DNA of 16,588 nt from JBBAGE01 sp041655055 (GTDB lineage: Bacteria; Pseudomonadota; Alphaproteobacteria; Rhodobacterales; Rhodobacteraceae). The stretch spans positions 1-16,588 of the forward strand of contig JBBAGE010000036.1 of NCBI GenBank assembly GCA_041655055.1, in the 5' to 3' direction. The notes beneath the pieces were generated by a model. That model did not search any database. It saw nothing but the letters and a program-made list of their open reading frames with translations, and was not told the origin of the DNA. Both the position numbers and the translations under genes were made by a program. Shown here one piece after another: positions 1 to 6,524 of this stretch (position 1 is the stretch's first letter; every line of letters begins with the position of its first letter).

Positions 1-299
1 CAGGGCGGGCAATCCACCCTGGCGCGGACTAACGCATGATCACCGGCCAGCGATCCTTCGCGCAGGGCGCATCCGGTGGCGATCCGCGCCGCTTCGGCCG
101 CGCCCGCAAGCACCAATGTGCGGCTGGGGGGCGGGAATTCAAACGAAACGCGGTGGATTTCCACCAAATCAGACCCCGGCGCCGTATAGACGCGGTAATC
201 AAAGCCACCGGCGCTGACATCCTGCACCCCCTGCCCCATCAGGGTAGGGGTGGCGCAAGCGGCCAGAATGAACATCACAAGAACAAGAATCGGTTTCAT
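1..299 (-). CDS. small lipoprotein of unknown function (3' end outside window)
   Basis: The gene reads leftward from an ATG at 299-297 and stays open to the window edge, so at least 99 residues are present and the C-terminus is missing. I do not recognise the family. The N-terminus is a clear lipoprotein signal: a Lys after the start, a hydrophobic stretch, and a lipobox LAAC with Cys at residue 15. The mature part begins ATPTLMGQG and is then acidic and mixed, with no membrane segment. Ser/Thr at position +2 after the Cys is absent and nothing argues for inner-membrane retention; outer-membrane location is an inference. It lies 23 bp downstream of the MOSC gene on the same strand and is probably co-transcribed with it. 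No good Shine-Dalgarno precedes the start; the start is chosen because it gives the complete signal peptide. A TTAA-N7-TTAA palindrome lies 23 bp upstream. Confidence 0.75.
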   Translation of the reverse strand, partial: MKPILVLVMFILAACATPTLMGQGVQDVSAGGFDYRVYTAPGSDLVEIHRVSFEFPPPSRTLVLAGAAEAARIATGCALREGSLAGDHALVRARVDCPP

Positions 300-322
300 A
301 GGGCCACGGTAGCCCCCAACCC

Positions 323-337
323 TTAACCGGCGGTTAA
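323..337. promoter_or_regulatory. TTAA-N7-TTAA palindrome, possible CtrA site
   Basis: The 15 bases TTAACCGGCGGTTAA form a perfect palindrome around one central base. They match the spacing of the alphaproteobacterial CtrA recognition sequence (TTAA-N7-TTAA). The site ends 23 bp before the lipoprotein start codon on the minus strand. It also contains the stop codon of the MOSC gene, so part of it is constrained by coding. TTAA is rare in the rest of this GC-rich window and I saw no second paired copy. Binding is an inference from the pattern only. Confidence 0.3.
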
Positions 338-1180
338 TGCCCGCGCATCATCGTGCAGATTCGATGCGCCTGTATCCAATACCTGAACCGGATCACCGAT
401 ATGCAGCCTGCCGGGCGCTTCGGGGATCAGATATTGCCCGAAACAGGGCCGCCCCTGCGCGGATCGGTGGATGCGGCGCAGCGTTGCCAGCGGTTCGTGC
501 CCGGGGGGCGGGGCGATGCCGGTGGTCTCGTCTTGCGTGACAATCACGCAGCGCGCACAGGGTTTGACGATGCGAAAAGTCATCGCGCCGATGCGGATGC
601 GCCGCCAGTGATCCTCGGCCCAGGGGGCAGCACCCTCTACCACTAGATTGGGGCGAAAACGGCCCATGGCCAGCGGGCCGAAACCATCGGGCAGCGCCTC
701 GTTCAGCGCGATTAGCGAGGCCTGTGTGGTCAACAGCAGCGGAAACCCGTCGGCAAAGCTCACGAATTCGCCGGGCGCGGCGAAATCCGGGTCGATCTGG
801 CGCAGATCATCGGCAAACAGATGCACCAGCCGCAAAGGCGTGCCTATCGCATCGCCAAGAAACTGCGCCGCCGCATCGCCCGCATCGCGCGCCCTGCAGG
901 GTTTGCCGAAAATCATCACCTGCAGTTCGGGCGCGCCGGGCGGGGGCGCGGCGATATCGCAGCGCGCATCGCCATGGGCAAGCCGCAGGCCATCCCCCAC
1001 AGCCTGCGCATGAACCCCCGACAATGCAGGCATTTCGCGCAAGGTCACGAACAGGCCGCCGGGACGGATCACCATATAGCGCCGATCCCCCGCCAAGCCG
1101 ATCCGCGCCACCTCGCCCGTATCGTGCAGCCCGCCTTGCAGGCTTTTGACCGGGTAAATTCCGATTGTGTTCAGCCGCAT
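323..1180 (-). CDS. MOSC-domain protein, mARC/YcbX-like, without ferredoxin domain
   Basis: The product is 285 residues from the ATG at 1180. An in-frame ATG at 1204 would add 8 residues, but 1180 has a good ribosome site (AAAGGGGG, 1193-1186, 5 bases upstream) and starts at the usual MRLNTIGIYPVKSL. Residues about 1-125 are the MOSC N-terminal beta-barrel domain and about 130-270 the MOSC domain. The core motif PCARC (Cys208 and Cys211) followed by DETTG resembles the site in the amidoxime-reducing proteins (mARC) and YcbX, where a Cys ligates the molybdenum cofactor; I expect Cys211 to be the ligand by position. The FGQY and GDPV motifs near the end also fit that family. E. coli YcbX carries a C-terminal 2Fe-2S ferredoxin domain; this protein ends at the MOSC domain, so an external electron donor would be needed. 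The family role is reduction of N-hydroxylated compounds; the substrate here is unknown. It follows the FAD oxidoreductase gene by 33 bp on the same strand. Confidence 0.88.
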   Translation of the reverse strand: MRLNTIGIYPVKSLQGGLHDTGEVARIGLAGDRRYMVIRPGGLFVTLREMPALSGVHAQAVGDGLRLAHGDARCDIAAPPPGAPELQVMIFGKPCRARDAGDAAAQFLGDAIGTPLRLVHLFADDLRQIDPDFAAPGEFVSFADGFPLLLTTQASLIALNEALPDGFGPLAMGRFRPNLVVEGAAPWAEDHWRRIRIGAMTFRIVKPCARCVIVTQDETTGIAPPPGHEPLATLRRIHRSAQGRPCFGQYLIPEAPGRLHIGDPVQVLDTGASNLHDDARALTAG

Positions 1181-1213
1181 CGCATCCCCCTTTGGCCGAT
1201 GCAAACACAGGCT

Positions 1214-2248
1214 TTAGCGCGGCGCAAGAGCCATGGCCCCCGGCGCAAAGCCGGGCGGAATCCGGTCGTGTCCGTCAAGCACCAGATCCGCCATCACCCG
1301 CGCCACGCCGGGCGCGATGCCAAAGCCGATCTTGAACCCGCCATTCGCCACAAAATGCCCCGCACGCCCCGGCCACGGCCCCAGTATCGGCGCGCGCGTG
1401 CGCGCACGGGGCCGCACGCCCGCCCAGCGGCGCATCACAGGCGCGCCACGCAGCACCGGCATCAGCGTCACGGCATGTTCATGCAACGCATCAAGCTGCG
1501 CATCGGTCGTATCGGGTGCGTCCCAGTTGCGTTCAGAGGTAGACCCAACCGCCAACGTGCCATCGGCATGGGGGATGAAATGCACGCCATCCACGAAAAT
1601 CTGCGGCGCATCTGGCCCGGCATCATGGGCCAGCACCAGCGCCTGCCCCTTTTGTCCGTCACCGGCGCCAATTGCAGCCAGCCCCTCATACCCGGTGGCC
1701 CAGATCACCGCGCCGCGGGGCGCGCCATCGCGGCGGATACTGGCCCCCATGGCGATCAGCGCGGCGGCAAGGCTGTCACAGGCGGCGCGCGGGGCGATCC
1801 GGGCGCTTAGCGTATCATGGATCAGCAGGCCGGTGGGGCTGGGCGGCGCCCACGCGCCCGCATCCGCGCGGATCACCCGCCATTCGGCCTGCCCCTGCCA
1901 AAGCGTCGCAGCCTGCAATCCGCGCGCCTGCGCCAATGCCAGCGCGGCGGCATCGGGCACTGGTTGCAGACGGCCGGTCGCACCGAATCCGGTGGGGATG
2001 CCCGACACGGTCGCAACCCCCGGCCAGAAATCGCGCGCGGCGATCAGGGCGTCGAACTGAAAGGCTTTCTTGTCATTCCAGCCCTCGGGCGTGTGGGGGG
2101 CGAGCGCGCCGACCACGCCGCCCGATGCCCCCGCACCCGGCCCGCGCGGGTCGATCACCTGCACCCGCGCGCCCCGACGCGCGCATTCATAGGCGATACC
2201 CAGCCCAAAGACCCCCGCCCCCATCACCGTCACATCTGCGATTGCCAA
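1214..2248 (-). CDS. FAD-dependent oxidoreductase, MnmC(o)/DAO family
   Basis: Two starts are possible. The longest frame begins at ATG 2299, which would overlap the start codon of the divergent mnmD. I prefer TTG at 2248: it has a Shine-Dalgarno (GGGGAAAGG, 2265-2257) 8 bases upstream and gives the family-like N-terminus MAIADVTVMGAG and 344 residues. The Rossmann FAD motif GAGVFG is at residues 10-15. GASGGVVGAL (40-49) resembles the GASG...GAL stretch after the FAD motif in E. coli MnmC. WATG (183-186), GVRP (277-280) and the C-terminal ANGGFKIGFG (301-310) are typical of the D-amino-acid oxidase fold (glycine oxidase, MnmC oxidase domain). Because its divergent neighbour is MnmD, the likely role is the oxidase half of MnmC: removing the carboxymethyl group from cmnm5(s2)U34 in tRNA. 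Glycine oxidase or another amine oxidase cannot be ruled out from sequence alone. Confidence 0.82.
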   Translation of the reverse strand: MAIADVTVMGAGVFGLGIAYECARRGARVQVIDPRGPGAGASGGVVGALAPHTPEGWNDKKAFQFDALIAARDFWPGVATVSGIPTGFGATGRLQPVPDAAALALAQARGLQAATLWQGQAEWRVIRADAGAWAPPSPTGLLIHDTLSARIAPRAACDSLAAALIAMGASIRRDGAPRGAVIWATGYEGLAAIGAGDGQKGQALVLAHDAGPDAPQIFVDGVHFIPHADGTLAVGSTSERNWDAPDTTDAQLDALHEHAVTLMPVLRGAPVMRRWAGVRPRARTRAPILGPWPGRAGHFVANGGFKIGFGIAPGVARVMADLVLDGHDRIPPGFAPGAMALAPR

Positions 2249-2297
2249 AGCCCGCGCCTTTCCCCATTGTCGGTCTGCTGCTGCACATAGGCCACCC

Positions 2298-2981
2298 ATG
2301 CGAACGCATCACAAGGATAACGCGCCGGTCACATGGCGCGATGGCACGATTCCCGTGTCCTTGCGCTTTGACGACCCGTATTTCTCGCTCGAAAACGGGC
2401 TTGAGGAAACCCACCACGTGTTTTTGGCCGGTAATGACCTGCCTGCGCGGTTCGTGCCGGGGTTTCACATTGCGGAACTGGGTTTCGGCACCGGATTGAA
2501 CATGCTGACCGCCGCGCTGTCATGGCAGCGCGCGGGGATAGCGGGGCCGCTGCGGTTCACCTCGTTCGAGGCCTATCCGATGGCGGCTGGCGATATCGAC
2601 GCAGCCCTTTCGGCCTTTCCCGAAGCGCGTGCGATTGCCGCGCCATTCCTGGCGGCCTGGGCGGCCGGGCAGCACCGGTTTGAAATGCCGGGGCTGGTGG
2701 CCGAAATCATCATCGGCGATGCGCGCGACACCCTGCCCGCGTGGCAGGGGCGGGCAGATGCGTGGTTTCTGGACGGGTTTTCGCCCGCCAAAAACCCCGA
2801 ACTTTGGGGCGAGGATCTGATGCGCGCAGTGGCGGATCACACCGCGCCCGGGGGCACGCTGGCCACCTATACCGCTGCGGGCCATGTGCGCCGGGCGCTA
2901 GAGGCGGCGGGGTTTGAAATCACCCGCGCGCCGGGCTATGGCCGCAAACGACACATGAGCACCGGCCGCCTGCGCGGCTAA
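2298..2981 (+). CDS. mnmD: tRNA 5-aminomethyl-2-thiouridine methyltransferase MnmD
   Basis: The 227-residue protein methylates the aminomethyl group on the wobble uridine (U34) of tRNAs such as those for Lys, Glu and Gln, using S-adenosylmethionine, to give mnm5(s2)U. The SAM-binding motif ELGFGTGLN is at residues 60-68. The family motif FLDGFSPAKNPELW is at 157-170 and contains the acidic catalytic-site residue of the MnmC(m) domain. The N-terminal RFDDPYFS...ETHHVFLAGNDLP and the C-terminal GYGRKRHM stretch are also characteristic. In E. coli this domain is fused to the FAD oxidase as MnmC; here it stands alone with the oxidase-like gene divergent, 49 bp away. The ribosome site is weak (TAGG, six bases before ATG). 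The gene ends 5 bp from the convergent slt stop, leaving no room for a separate terminator. Confidence 0.93.
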   Translation: MRTHHKDNAPVTWRDGTIPVSLRFDDPYFSLENGLEETHHVFLAGNDLPARFVPGFHIAELGFGTGLNMLTAALSWQRAGIAGPLRFTSFEAYPMAAGDIDAALSAFPEARAIAAPFLAAWAAGQHRFEMPGLVAEIIIGDARDTLPAWQGRADAWFLDGFSPAKNPELWGEDLMRAVADHTAPGGTLATYTAAGHVRRALEAAGFEITRAPGYGRKRHMSTGRLRG

Positions 2982-2986
2982 AACCT

Positions 2987-4933
2987 TCAAAGCCCGCGCA
3001 ATTCCTCGGACAGGCGGATCGGCACCGGCGCACCACCCAGCCGCGCGCGATAAATCGGCAGGCTTTCCATCACGCGCATGATGTAATTGCGGGTTTCGGC
3101 AAAGGGGAGATGTTCGATCCAGTCGATCGGATCGACACCGGGGCTGCGCGGATCGCCCAGTTCCTCGATCCAGCGGCGCGGGCGGCTTGGCCCCGCGTTA
3201 TAGCCTGCGGCAACAAGCGGATAGGCGGCGCCGAATTCCTCGATCAGTTGCGCAAGATAGGCGCTGCCCAGCCGGGCGTTATAGGCGGTATCGACCGTCA
3301 GCGCCGCGGGGGAGAAATCGATGCCCAGCGCCTTGGCCATGGCCTCGGCCGTGCCGGGCATAAGCTGCATCAGCCCCAGCGCCCCCACGCCAGACCGCGC
3401 GGCGGGATAGAATTCGCTTTCGCGCCGCGCGATCGCCAGCGCCAGTTCGGGCGCTACGCCCAGTTCGCTGCGCGCCAAATCATGCATCGGGTAATAGGCG
3501 CGGGGCAGCACAACGCCCTGATCGGCCGCATATTTCGCCACGCGCAGCGCCAGAAACGGCGCGTCCAGCGACAGCGCAAGATCACCCAACTGCCCCAGTT
3601 CCTGCGGGCTCAGGCTTTCGGCCAGATGGCGCAGGAAACGCGCGGCAAGCTGTTGATCGCCGGCTTCATGCAGCAACAACGCGGCCTCAAGCACGCTTGA
3701 CTGCGCGAAATTCGCGCTGCGCCAGTCGGGATAGTCGGGTTCGCCCGCAAGCGTGCTATCCATGGCGATGCCGGCGCGCTCGGCCGCCAAAAGCCCATAG
3801 AAACTGGTCTGATGTTGCGCGGCAAAGCCAAAGGCAGCGCGGGCGTTATCGGCATCACCCATCTGTTCATAGGCGCGTCCCTGCCAATATCCCGCGCGGC
3901 CCAGGCTGATGGGGGTGGCCACGCCTTCGCGCAGGGTGGTGAAATGCCCCAGCGCCAATTCCGGATCGTCCAGATAGGTTAGCGCGATATACCCCGCCAG
4001 CCATTCCAGATCGGCAAAGGTGCCGCCCGCCGTCAGGTGGTGATAGGCCGCGATGGAATAGGCGGGCTCGGCTTGACCCGCACGCATGAAGGCGCGGGTG
4101 AAACCGGCGCGATGGCTTGCCCATTTTTCCGGCTGGCCCAGTTGCGCGGCGCTGGCGCTGCGCTGTTCCAGCAGGGCAATCGCATCATCGGTGCGATCCT
4201 TGCGCAGCCGCCACATGAACCGTTCATAGGCAAGGCCGGGATGATCCGCGAGCGTATCAGGCACCGCCGCGATCAGCGCATCGACGCCCGCCGCATCACG
4301 TGCCAGCCCGATCCGCGCCGCAGCCAGCGCCTGCCAATCGGCGCCGACATTGGCCAAAAGCCGTTCTGCCGCGCCAAATTCCTGCGCCCAAAGCAGCATA
4401 TCCAGACGCGCTTCGTGCACGGGGGCAAGCGCTGCCGGAAAACGCGCCAGCATGGAAATCTCTGCATCCGCCGAAAGCACCATGTCCCCCCAGGCGCGCG
4501 CGGCCAGCGATTCGGCCTCGGGCCGCGCGCCGGTTTGCTCGAACGCCGCCAACAGATGCAACAGTCCGGTGGCGGTGACGGGGGTGCGGCCCGCGAAATA
4601 GGCGATGACGTCATGGGGCGGGGTCGTGGCGGAAATCGCGCCCTCGCCGCGTTGGTGCAGGTAATCCATCCCCGGCCAATCGGGGCGGCGGGCAATGAAA
4701 TCGGCATAATCGGCAAATCCGCCCTCGCCCGCGCGCAGCCGGTGCCAATCGACCACATCGCGCCCGATCCCGCGCGCGGCGTTTTGCGCACCTGGCCAAT
4801 CGGCCTGACGCATGTGATCGGCGGCACGGATATAGGCCTGCGCATCGGCCTGCGCGAGCCCCGGCAAAAGGGCCGCAATAAACGCTGCCACAAGGGCAAG
4901 ACAACGGGGATGAAAGCTGTGAAAGGTCCGCAT
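2987..4933 (-). CDS. slt: soluble periplasmic lytic transglycosylase, Slt70 type
   Basis: The enzyme cleaves the MurNAc-GlcNAc bond of peptidoglycan, forming 1,6-anhydromuropeptides. The open frame extends to 5236, but that would run through the dapA start region. ATG at 4933 gives a 648-residue precursor, close to E. coli Slt70, with a clean signal peptide (MRTFHSF, hydrophobic core, AQA cleavage near residue 29). Residues about 30-480 are the helical superhelix (U and L regions, rich in Ala-Ala helices). The catalytic domain of GH23 is at about 490-640: RRESEF with the catalytic Glu505, GLMQLMPGT at 520-528, AAGYNAGP and the closing RNYIMRVMESLPIYR. All motifs are intact. It is divergent from dapA, which makes the diaminopimelate precursor for the same wall, and the 172-bp spacer probably holds both promoters. 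Confidence 0.94.
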   Translation of the reverse strand: MRTFHSFHPRCLALVAAFIAALLPGLAQADAQAYIRAADHMRQADWPGAQNAARGIGRDVVDWHRLRAGEGGFADYADFIARRPDWPGMDYLHQRGEGAISATTPPHDVIAYFAGRTPVTATGLLHLLAAFEQTGARPEAESLAARAWGDMVLSADAEISMLARFPAALAPVHEARLDMLLWAQEFGAAERLLANVGADWQALAAARIGLARDAAGVDALIAAVPDTLADHPGLAYERFMWRLRKDRTDDAIALLEQRSASAAQLGQPEKWASHRAGFTRAFMRAGQAEPAYSIAAYHHLTAGGTFADLEWLAGYIALTYLDDPELALGHFTTLREGVATPISLGRAGYWQGRAYEQMGDADNARAAFGFAAQHQTSFYGLLAAERAGIAMDSTLAGEPDYPDWRSANFAQSSVLEAALLLHEAGDQQLAARFLRHLAESLSPQELGQLGDLALSLDAPFLALRVAKYAADQGVVLPRAYYPMHDLARSELGVAPELALAIARRESEFYPAARSGVGALGLMQLMPGTAEAMAKALGIDFSPAALTVDTAYNARLGSAYLAQLIEEFGAAYPLVAAGYNAGPSRPRRWIEELGDPRSPGVDPIDWIEHLPFAETRNYIMRVMESLPIYRARLGGAPVPIRLSEELRGL

Positions 4934-4978
4934 GGCCCCGCACACTAACTTGTGCCCGAAAACCCGCAATACACAAAC

Positions 4979-5007
4979 TTGGCAATTGCCGCGAAGGCGG
5001 CTAGTTT
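4979..5007 (+). promoter_or_regulatory. candidate dapA promoter
   Basis: TTGGCA (4979-4984) and TAGTTT (5002-5007) are separated by exactly 17 bases. The first box differs from the sigma-70 -35 consensus at one position; the second box matches the -10 consensus at only three. Transcription would begin near 5014, leaving a leader of about 90 nt that contains a GC-rich stretch and the 12-bp tandem repeat. This is pattern matching only. Confidence 0.3.
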
Positions 5008-5068
5008 CGCCGCGCAGCGCGGGGCGGGGCGACTCACCCCTCGCCAGCCAACCCACATCGTTCACACC

Positions 5069-5092
5069 CAAAGCCCACAACAAAGCCCACAA
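5069..5092 (+). repeat. 12-bp tandem repeat (two copies) before the dapA ribosome site
   Basis: The unit CAAAGCCCACAA occurs twice in direct succession (5069-5080 and 5081-5092), and the next three bases, CAA, begin a third copy that breaks into the Shine-Dalgarno AAGGAG (5094-5099). The copies are identical, which suggests recent slippage. It lies in the untranslated leader, so copy number could vary without changing DapA. Confidence 0.7.
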
Positions 5093-5105
5093 CAAGGAGC
5101 GTTTC

Positions 5106-5981
5106 ATGATCAGAGGGTCCATTCCAGCCCTGGTGACGCCGTTCAAGGACGGCGCGCTGGATATCGAAACGCTTCGGCGTCTGGTTGACTGGCATATCGA
5201 ACAGGGCAGCAACGGTTTCGTGCCCGTCGGCACCACCGGCGAAAGCCCGACATTAAGCCATAGCGAACACGAATCCGTCGTTCAGCATGTGGTCGAGGCC
5301 GTGGCAGGCCGGGTGCCGGTGATCGCGGGCGCGGGTTCGAACAACACCGCCGAAGGTATCCGGCTGATGCGCCATGCCGCCGAGGTGGGCGCCGATGCCG
5401 CGCTGGTGGTGACACCCTATTACAACAAGCCCACGCAGGCCGGCATGATCGCGCATTTCACTGCGCTGCATGATTGCTGCGAATTGCCGATCATCATCTA
5501 TAATATCCCCAGCCGTTCGGTCGTGGATATGACGCCTGCGACGATGGGCGAACTGGCCCGCCTGCCCCGGATCATCGGGGTCAAGGATGCAACCGGCGAT
5601 CTTAGCCGGGTGCCCAAACAGCGCATCACCTGCGGGCCGGATTTCATCCAGCTTTCGGGCGAGGATGCGACCGCGCTGGGGTTCAACGCCCATGGCGGTG
5701 TGGGCTGCATTTCGGTGTCGGCGAATGTGGCCCCGCGGCTTTGCGCCGATTTCCAGCGCGCCACGCTGGCGGGTGATTACACCACGGCGCTGGCGCTGCT
5801 GGATCTGTTGATGCCCCTGCACGAAGCCATTTTCATCGAACCCGGTGTGGCGGGTGTGAAATATGCCATGTCGCTTTTGGGGCTGTGCAGCGACGAAGTG
5901 CGCCTGCCGCTGACCCCGGTGAGCGAACCGACGCGGCTGAAAATCCGCGATGCGATGGTCCATGCCGGGCTGATCGTCTAG
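5106..5981 (+). CDS. dapA: 4-hydroxy-tetrahydrodipicolinate synthase
   Basis: The 291-residue enzyme condenses pyruvate with aspartate semialdehyde, the first committed step of the lysine/diaminopimelate pathway, in the cytoplasm. The frame is open further upstream (to 4932), but ATG 5106 has a strong ribosome site (AAGGAG, 5094-5099, six bases away) and gives the standard N-terminus MIRGSIPALVTPF. Active-site residues are all present by comparison with E. coli DapA: GTTGE with Thr43/Thr44, Tyr106 in PYYNKP, Tyr132 and Arg137 in IYNIPSR, and the Schiff-base Lys160 in GVKDATGD. The length is normal for the family. It is followed after 69 bp by smpB on the same strand, with a strong hairpin between them. 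Confidence 0.97.
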   Translation: MIRGSIPALVTPFKDGALDIETLRRLVDWHIEQGSNGFVPVGTTGESPTLSHSEHESVVQHVVEAVAGRVPVIAGAGSNNTAEGIRLMRHAAEVGADAALVVTPYYNKPTQAGMIAHFTALHDCCELPIIIYNIPSRSVVDMTPATMGELARLPRIIGVKDATGDLSRVPKQRITCGPDFIQLSGEDATALGFNAHGGVGCISVSANVAPRLCADFQRATLAGDYTTALALLDLLMPLHEAIFIEPGVAGVKYAMSLLGLCSDEVRLPLTPVSEPTRLKIRDAMVHAGLIV

Positions 5982-5999
5982 CCCGAGCGATCCGATTTT

Positions 6000-6033
6000 G
6001 GCACTGTGGCCGATAGACATCGGCCGCAGAGCC
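6000..6033 (+). terminator. strong hairpin between dapA and smpB
   Basis: Arms 6004-6014 (CTGTGGCCGAT) and 6019-6029 (ATCGGCCGCAG) pair over 11 bp with one G-T wobble and a four-base loop AGAC. After an A/A mismatch, GGC (6000-6002) pairs with GCC (6031-6033). There is no U-tract after it in the forward direction; it is followed by CATTATATG. It could end part of the dapA transcript or act in the smpB leader, whose start codon is 17 bases further on. Confidence 0.45.
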
Positions 6034-6050
6034 ATTATATGCAGGCAGCC

Positions 6051-6524
6051 ATGGCCAAACCGAAAACAGACCCGAATTACAAAGTCATCGCCGAAAACCG
6101 GCGCGCGCGTTACGATTACGCGATCGAGGATGATATCGAATGTGGCATCGTCCTGACGGGGTCCGAGGTCAAATCCCTGCGGGTGGGCCAATCCAATATC
6201 GCGGAATCCTATGCCACCGTCGATGGCGGCGAATTATGGCTGATCAACAGCTATATCGCGCCCTATGAACAGGCGATGTTCAGCCATGAACCCCGGCGGC
6301 GGCGCAAGCTGCTGGCATCAAAACGCGAGGTTGCACGGCTGTGGCAGGCGATCGGCCGCGAAGGCATGACGCTGGTGCCGCTGGTGATGTATTTCAACCA
6401 CCGTGGCCGGGTGAAAATCAAGCTCGGCATCGCCAAGGGCAAGAAAACCGTCGATAAACGCGCGACCGAGGCCAAGCGCGACTGGGGCCGCCAAAAGGCC
6501 CGGTTGCTGCGTCACGGCGAATAG
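6051..6524 (+). CDS. smpB: SsrA-binding protein SmpB
   Basis: SmpB binds tmRNA (SsrA) and delivers it to stalled ribosomes for trans-translation. The 157-residue length and sequence match the family: N-terminal ENRRARYDY, ECGIVLTGSEVKSLR in the OB-fold RNA-binding core, NSYIAPY, RRRRKLLASKREV, and the basic C-terminal tail (GKKTVDKRATEAKRDW) that mimics the anticodon arm in the decoding centre. Upstream in-frame ATGs at 6006 and 6039 exist; 6051 is preferred because MAKPKTDPNYK is the usual start, GCAGG lies about eight bases upstream, and the other ATGs fall in or right after the hairpin. The tmRNA gene is not in this window. The stop codon is directly adjacent (0 bp) to the stop of the convergent cytochrome b561 gene. 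Confidence 0.97.
   Translation: MAKPKTDPNYKVIAENRRARYDYAIEDDIECGIVLTGSEVKSLRVGQSNIAESYATVDGGELWLINSYIAPYEQAMFSHEPRRRRKLLASKREVARLWQAIGREGMTLVPLVMYFNHRGRVKIKLGIAKGKKTVDKRATEAKRDWGRQKARLLRHGE

Noticed and set aside
821..1810. Long plus-strand open frame (329 codons) opposite the MOSC and FAD genes
   Set aside because: Arg/Pro/His/Ala-rich shadow translation running across two well-supported minus-strand genes; no family motif.
4037..4948. Plus-strand open frame of 303 codons opposite slt
   Set aside because: Antisense shadow of a gene with intact GH23 motifs; composition typical of GC-rich shadow frames.
5330..5345. GGTTCGA tRNA T-loop-like sequence (also near 11558)
   Set aside because: Lies within dapA (and the PBP gene) with no cloverleaf around it.
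5253..6191. Minus-strand open frame of 312 codons opposite dapA and smpB
   Set aside because: His/Arg/Gln-rich shadow of two confidently identified genes.
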